Shown here in pieces: positions 1-5,120 of a stretch of 5,120 nucleotides of DNA. Each line of letters begins with the position of its first letter. Positions within the stretch are counted from its first letter, which is position 1. Position numbers and translations under genes: made by a program. The stretch covers positions 1 through 5,120 of the forward strand of contig JAICLG010000215.1 in the NCBI GenBank assembly GCA_025927515.1, read 5' to 3'. The notes under the pieces are model-generated. The model was given only the letters and a program-made list of their open reading frames with translations, had not been told where the DNA came from and made no database searches. The stretch is from Hyphomicrobium sp. Lineage in GTDB: Bacteria > Pseudomonadota > Alphaproteobacteria > Rhizobiales > Hyphomicrobiaceae.

Positions 1-2
1 AC

Positions 3-457
3 GACGAACGTCTGCTATGGGCGAGACTGCGCGATCGCCGATTGAACGGGCTGAAATTTCGCAGGCAAGTTCCGTGCGGTCCATACGTTGCAGATTTTCT
101 ATGCGAGGCAGCTCGATTGATCCTCGAACTCGATGGATCGTATCATGGTGCGCTAGATCAAATGGAAGCAGACGCTGCAAGAGCGCGGCATCTCAACGGC
201 CTCGGCTATCGCGTCCATCGCATTTGGAATGCGGACCTCAAATCGAACGCGGGCGGTGTACTCGACGAAATAGTCGCGATCGCCACGCGAAGACTTAGCC
301 CCTCATCCGCCCCTGCGGGGCACCTTCTCCCCAAGGGAGAAGGAAGAGGAGGACATTCTTCCTCTCCCGGAACGGGAGAGGATGCCCGCAGGGCAGGTGA
401 GGGACTTGGACTTCCTGCTAAGCCGATGAAGGGCGCATTTCGTCAAGGATATCAGAA

Positions 458-461
<4 letters not shown>
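3..461 (+). CDS. DUF559 endonuclease-domain protein, 5' end outside window
   Basis: The frame is open from the left edge, so the true start lies upstream; family members usually have about 20 more residues before the LLWARLRDRRL segment seen here. The visible 152 residues start with that helix. Next come KFRRQVPCGPYVADF (Asp at about residue 31) and LILELDGSYH (Glu and Asp at about 42 and 44, His at 48), then GYRVHRIWNADL. This is the DUF559 pattern, a fold related to Vsr and other PD-(D/E)xK nucleases. DNA cleavage is a family-level inference; the substrate is unknown. The domain ends near residue 99. The remaining ~50 residues are low-complexity Gly/Pro/Ser/Arg sequence encoded by an inverted repeat (300-403) and its flank, so this tail is probably not functional. 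The TTG at 42 lies inside the domain and is not a credible start. The stop overlaps the metH ATG as ATGA, so translational coupling is possible. Confidence 0.78.
300..403. repeat. Imperfect inverted repeat with two internal hairpins (dispersed palindromic element)
   Basis: The outer arms at 300-322 and 382-403 are near-complementary: CCCTCATCCGCCCC... against the reverse complement CCCTCACCTGCCCT..., with only a few mismatches or indels. Inside are two perfect 9-bp stems with triloops. The first is CCTTCTCCC (323-331)/GGGAGAAGG (335-343) with loop CAA. The second is CCTCTCCCG (361-369)/CGGGAGAGG (373-381) with loop GAA. Each outer arm can also fold locally, for example GCCCC-TGC-GGGGC at 309-321. 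The whole can form a three-way-junction-like structure. The style matches short palindromic repeats scattered through intergenic DNA of Hyphomicrobiales genomes; that it is multicopy here is inferred. It forms the 3' end of the DUF559 reading frame and ends about 54 bases before metH. Confidence 0.8.
445..449 (+). promoter_or_regulatory. Ribosome binding site of metH
   Basis: AAGGA lies 8 bases before the ATG at 458, a good Shine-Dalgarno match and spacing. It supports the start at 458, where the protein begins a few residues before the conserved pterin-domain motif FINIGERTNVTGS. The gene is therefore set up for its own translation start and is not simply a 5'-truncated fragment of a longer metH. 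No promoter could be identified with confidence between the repeat and this site. Confidence 0.7.
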
Positions 462-3154
<2,693 letters not shown>

Positions 3155-3174
3155 TCGCGCGCAGTCTATGCGCG

Positions 3175-3213
3175 AATAAAAAATCGGCGCGTGCACCGCA
3201 GTGCCGCGCCGAT
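3175..3213 (-). terminator. Intrinsic terminator for leftward (minus-strand) transcription
   Basis: ATCGGCGCG (3183-3191) pairs perfectly with CGCGCCGAT (3205-3213). Past a bulged T, GCAC (3193-3196) pairs with GTGC (3201-3204) around the loop CGCA. Read on the minus strand, the hairpin is followed by T6-A-TT (3183-3175), a canonical rho-independent layout. On the plus strand the hairpin is followed only by GGTCATTT, so it would be a weak terminator for metH although it starts 29 bases after its stop. A second short stem, TCGCGC (3155-3160)/GCGCGA (3170-3175), sits between the metH stop and the A-tract and may help stop plus-strand transcripts. The likely client on the minus strand is the GNAT/deacetylase pair ending at 3820. 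Confidence 0.65.
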
Positions 3214-3819
3214 GGTCATTTGGCTCGCGCCGGTCTCCTGGAAAGCTCCCCGTCTCGTTGGCTCCTTGGAGCGATTGGTGCGGGTTTACTGTTTCAGGCG
3301 TTCCTCCCAGTGGTCGTCCTCAGATTATTCCGAGCACGACCGCTATTACGAAACCAAATGACAGAAGAGCAGAGGGTTGAAACTCACCTGCATCGTCCTG
3401 TCGTCGCCTCTCCATGAGAGGGTATGGATTTCGCGTCCGACTTCTTCTGTATGCCTATCGAGGCTAATCAGCGGCGAGCGTCGCTGACAAGAGAAAAGCA
3501 TTTTGCAATGCAGAGATACAGTCTCGGCTTGCCCACCTCTCTGCGGACTGTCGATGAGATGAACCTCGCGCGAGGCTGCTCGTTCCTCGCTCGCGCGAAA
3601 ATTTCGCCGCCTGGTACGTCGCCAGATACATTAAGGAAATTCGCCATTTCCATCGCGGCACGATCGTTCCACGAAGGCGCCATGTTCCGGCCGCAAACCG
3701 GAAAGCGCAGTGCACAATGGGAACGGCAAAATATTTCTCTTGCCTTCCCTGATCTTCCTCTGAAACGCGCCAACCCACGCCGCGCTGGCATCTCGCAGCA
3801 AAGTATAAGGAGGCGAACG
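3214..3819. other. Intergenic region without a supported gene
   Basis: This gap lies between the convergent metH and GNAT genes. Open frames of 107-140 codons exist on both strands, but they overlap each other, show no recognisable motif, carry mixed codon choice rich in CGA, AGA, AGG and TCA, and lack a ribosome binding site at a usable distance. Small inverted repeats are present: CCTCGCGCGAGG at 3564-3575, TTCCGG/CCGGAA at 3685-3703, and CCTCTC-CAT-GAGAGG at 3407-3421. No tRNA, rRNA or known riboswitch is apparent. It may be decayed coding DNA or a long 3' untranslated region. Confidence 0.55.
3383..3421. repeat. Possible decayed copy of the left-hand palindromic repeat
   Basis: CTCACCTGC at 3383-3391 is identical to the reverse complement of 393-401 in the outer arm of the repeat at 300-403. 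It is followed, in the same order as in that repeat, by CCTG and then a hairpin CCTCTC-CAT-GAGAGG (3407-3421) that resembles the right internal hairpin (361-381). The spacing is similar but the sequence between has diverged. This is a visual match and could be chance. Confidence 0.3.
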
Positions 3820-4317
3820 TCAAGAGCGCGGAAGGCGCTTTCGTAGCAGGATCTCGGAACTGCCCTCGACTACGAGATCGGTAAGGACGGCAACGCGGCC
3901 ATACCCATGTCTCTCATAGAACGACAGAGCGCGCACGTTGAATTCGGAAGCCGCGATCCAGAGGTTTTGAGCGCCCACCTCGCGTGCTTGGCTTTCAAAC
4001 CAGTTCAGGACAGAACTTCCGATGCCCTGGCTTTGATAGGGTGGCAGGATGCCGAGAAATTGCAGGTACGGCCCGCGCAACCAATTCTTTCTGATGCAGA
4101 CGGCGCCCGCGATCGCGCGACCGACGGCAATCGCGTAACGAGGGGCATCGGCTTCCCCGGCAGCGAGAAAACTCGCGAGCGCCGCGGGCGTATAATGGTA
4201 ACGCGCCCAAGGATCGATATTGGCCAGCTGTGGTGCGAGCATCTCCGCTGTGGCTCGCGACAGGGGCTCAAACGTCACGCCAGGAAGTTGAATGGTCCCT
4301 CGGCTCAAGCTACTCAC
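3820..4317 (-). CDS. GNAT-family N-acetyltransferase
   Basis: A 165-residue protein of normal length for a single GNAT domain, which moves an acetyl group from acetyl-CoA to an amine; the substrate is unknown. Motif A is LQFLGILPPYQSQGIGSSVL (residues 85-104), with the acetyl-CoA pyrophosphate loop Q95-x-x-G98-x-G100. Motif B is N127-VRALSFYERHGY139, the usual N-x-x-A-x-x-F-Y-E-x-x-G-[FY] pattern. The N-terminal half contains DPWARYHYTPAALASFL (35-51), likely in the acceptor-binding region. The proposed start is GTG at 4317, one base after the TGA of the upstream deacetylase (TGA-C-GTG). No Shine-Dalgarno sequence precedes it, so translation probably depends on coupling; a GTG at codon 14 is an alternative. 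It lies downstream of the deacetylase on the same strand, so the two may act on related substrates such as amino sugars, but this rests only on adjacency. Confidence 0.88.
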   Translation of the reverse strand: MSSLSRGTIQLPGVTFEPLSRATAEMLAPQLANIDPWARYHYTPAALASFLAAGEADAPRYAIAVGRAIAGAVCIRKNWLRGPYLQFLGILPPYQSQGIGSSVLNWFESQAREVGAQNLWIAASEFNVRALSFYERHGYGRVAVLTDLVVEGSSEILLRKRLPRS

Positions 4318-4318
4318 G

Positions 4319-5119
4319 TCAATTTGTCGTGTTGGGAGACTTTACGGCGCCGCTGCGTATGACCTTCGTGTTTCCCCAAGTCCTTCGCTTGAAGTTTCGG
4401 GTGCGCATTGGATGAACCGATGCCATTTTTGAAGTCTTAGCATTCGCATTCAAGGACCGGTGCAAGACCCAGAAGAAATCGTAGCGGTTGGTATCGCCGG
4501 GCTTGCGATCGTAGCACTCCGTTGTGATCACAGGCTTGCCCATGGCGATAAGCTCGCTGACGGTGACGAATTTATATCCCTTGGCTTTGAGCTTCGGAAT
4601 GGCGATCGGCAGTGCCTCGGCGGTGTGCCATCCGCGTCCGTTCGCATGACTGACGATGATCGAGCCGGGCTTGGCCTCGTTCACCATCGCCTCGGCAATC
4701 CTTGCGGCCGAGATGTGTGGATCGGGATCGCCGGTCGCGACGTCCCATTGGATCGCCAACATGCCTGCATCGTTTACAGCCTTCATCGAAGCCGCATTGC
4801 AAGCACCGTACGGAAACCGGAACAGCCTCGGTTGCTCGGGAATGCTGCTCATTGCGCTCGGTGAAGATGCCACGCACTGGTTCGTCGCAAGGCGTGCGCG
4901 TGTATCTTCATAAACCTTCTGGGGCGCCAGTACTTCCTGCCGTACCGCTGCTGGTGTCAGCAGCCTGAGGTTTGCGTGCGTCTCGGTGTGATTGCCGATT
5001 TCGAACAGCGGATCGAGCATGAGCTGTTCGGTGCGGGTCTGGTGGGACGCCATCCATTTTCCGCCCGCAAAGAACGTCGCTTTGACGCCCTGCTGGCGCA
5101 GATAGTCGATGATGCGGCC
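4319..5119 (-). CDS. Polysaccharide deacetylase (NodB homology domain), N-terminus outside window
   Basis: Metal-dependent carbohydrate esterase 4-type deacetylase, removing acetyl groups from a polysaccharide or amino sugar; most relatives act in the envelope. The frame is open through the right edge, so translation starts outside the window; the ATG at 5053 is internal because the preceding residues (GRIIDYLRQQGVKATFFAGG) are conserved family sequence. Counting visible residues from 5119: motif 2 is GNHTETH, with metal ligands His44 and His48. Motif 3 is RFPYGA (101-106), the R-x-P-Y-G signature. QWDV (124-127) matches motif 4. Motif 5 is IVSHANGRG (155-163), His158, followed by HTAEALP. 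Motif 1 (TFDDG), with the catalytic base, and any signal peptide lie off the window. After the expected end near DTNRYDFFWVLH a basic tail of about 46 residues with rarer codons follows, possibly readthrough. The stop is one base from the GNAT start. Confidence 0.92.
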   Translation of the reverse strand, partial: GRIIDYLRQQGVKATFFAGGKWMASHQTRTEQLMLDPLFEIGNHTETHANLRLLTPAAVRQEVLAPQKVYEDTRARLATNQCVASSPSAMSSIPEQPRLFRFPYGACNAASMKAVNDAGMLAIQWDVATGDPDPHISAARIAEAMVNEAKPGSIIVSHANGRGWHTAEALPIAIPKLKAKGYKFVTVSELIAMGKPVITTECYDRKPGDTNRYDFFWVLHRSLNANAKTSKMASVHPMRTRNFKRRTWGNTKVIRSGAVKSPNTTN

Positions 5120-5120
5120 G

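Noticed and set aside
404..457. Cobalamin or SAM riboswitch in front of metH.
   Set aside because: The interval between the repeat and metH is too short, and I find no B12-box-like sequence or SAM-II-type pseudoknot pattern in 1-457; any such element would have to lie further upstream of the operon.
3215..3362. Perfect 9-base inverted repeat GTCATTTGG/CCAAATGAC about 130 bases apart, resembling mobile-element ends.
   Set aside because: A pair of this length is expected by chance in a gap this size; it does not extend beyond 9 bases, has no flanking target duplication, and encloses no transposase.
3468..3791. Minus-strand open frame of 107 codons (a shorter version starts at 3683) in the gap downstream of the GNAT gene.
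   Set aside because: It has no recognisable motif, no clear ribosome binding site, mixed codon choice, and competing frames of similar length on both strands. It remains the least implausible candidate in the gap if transcription is found there.
3807..3813. Perfect AAGGAGG on the plus strand.
   Set aside because: No ATG, GTG or TTG follows at a workable distance, and the site lies at the end of the convergent GNAT gene, so it is taken as chance.
3424..3846. Plus-strand open frame of 140 codons between metH and the GNAT gene.
   Set aside because: The predicted protein resembles no family I know, is rich in Arg and Ser as noncoding GC-rich frames are, has no Shine-Dalgarno sequence, and overlaps the end of the well-supported GNAT gene.

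Overview
The window looks like chromosomal DNA from an alphaproteobacterium, most likely of the order Hyphomicrobiales. The reasons are the moderately high GC, the GC-ending codons, a MetH that lacks its homocysteine module, and a GC-rich palindromic repeat of a style common in that group. The genus cannot be fixed from the sequence. I see nothing that amounts to an undescribed defence or biosynthetic system; this is mostly housekeeping DNA with a few local oddities.

Left part, plus strand (1-3154): the 3' part of a small DUF559 (PD-(D/E)xK-like) endonuclease-domain gene enters from the left edge. Its last ~50 codons run through a ~100-base inverted repeat that holds two perfect 9-bp hairpins. 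Its TGA overlaps the ATG of metH as ATGA. The metH product (898 aa) has the pterin-binding, cap, B12-binding and AdoMet-activation modules of cobalamin-dependent methionine synthase, but not the N-terminal homocysteine-binding module. It is therefore the 'MetH2' half of a split enzyme, and a separate homocysteine S-methyltransferase protein is needed, probably encoded upstream of the window.

Middle part (3155-3819): about 665 bases without a convincing gene. Just after metH lies a strong hairpin whose U-tract is on the minus strand, so it is a terminator for leftward transcription. A possible decayed relative of the left-hand repeat lies near 3383-3421.

Right part, minus strand (3820-5119): two genes read leftward, separated by one base. 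The first, cut by the right edge, is a NodB-type polysaccharide deacetylase lacking its N-terminus. The second is a GNAT-family N-acetyltransferase. They are likely cotranscribed and translationally coupled, and they converge on metH. The deacetylase has a basic C-terminal tail that looks like readthrough into former intergenic DNA.
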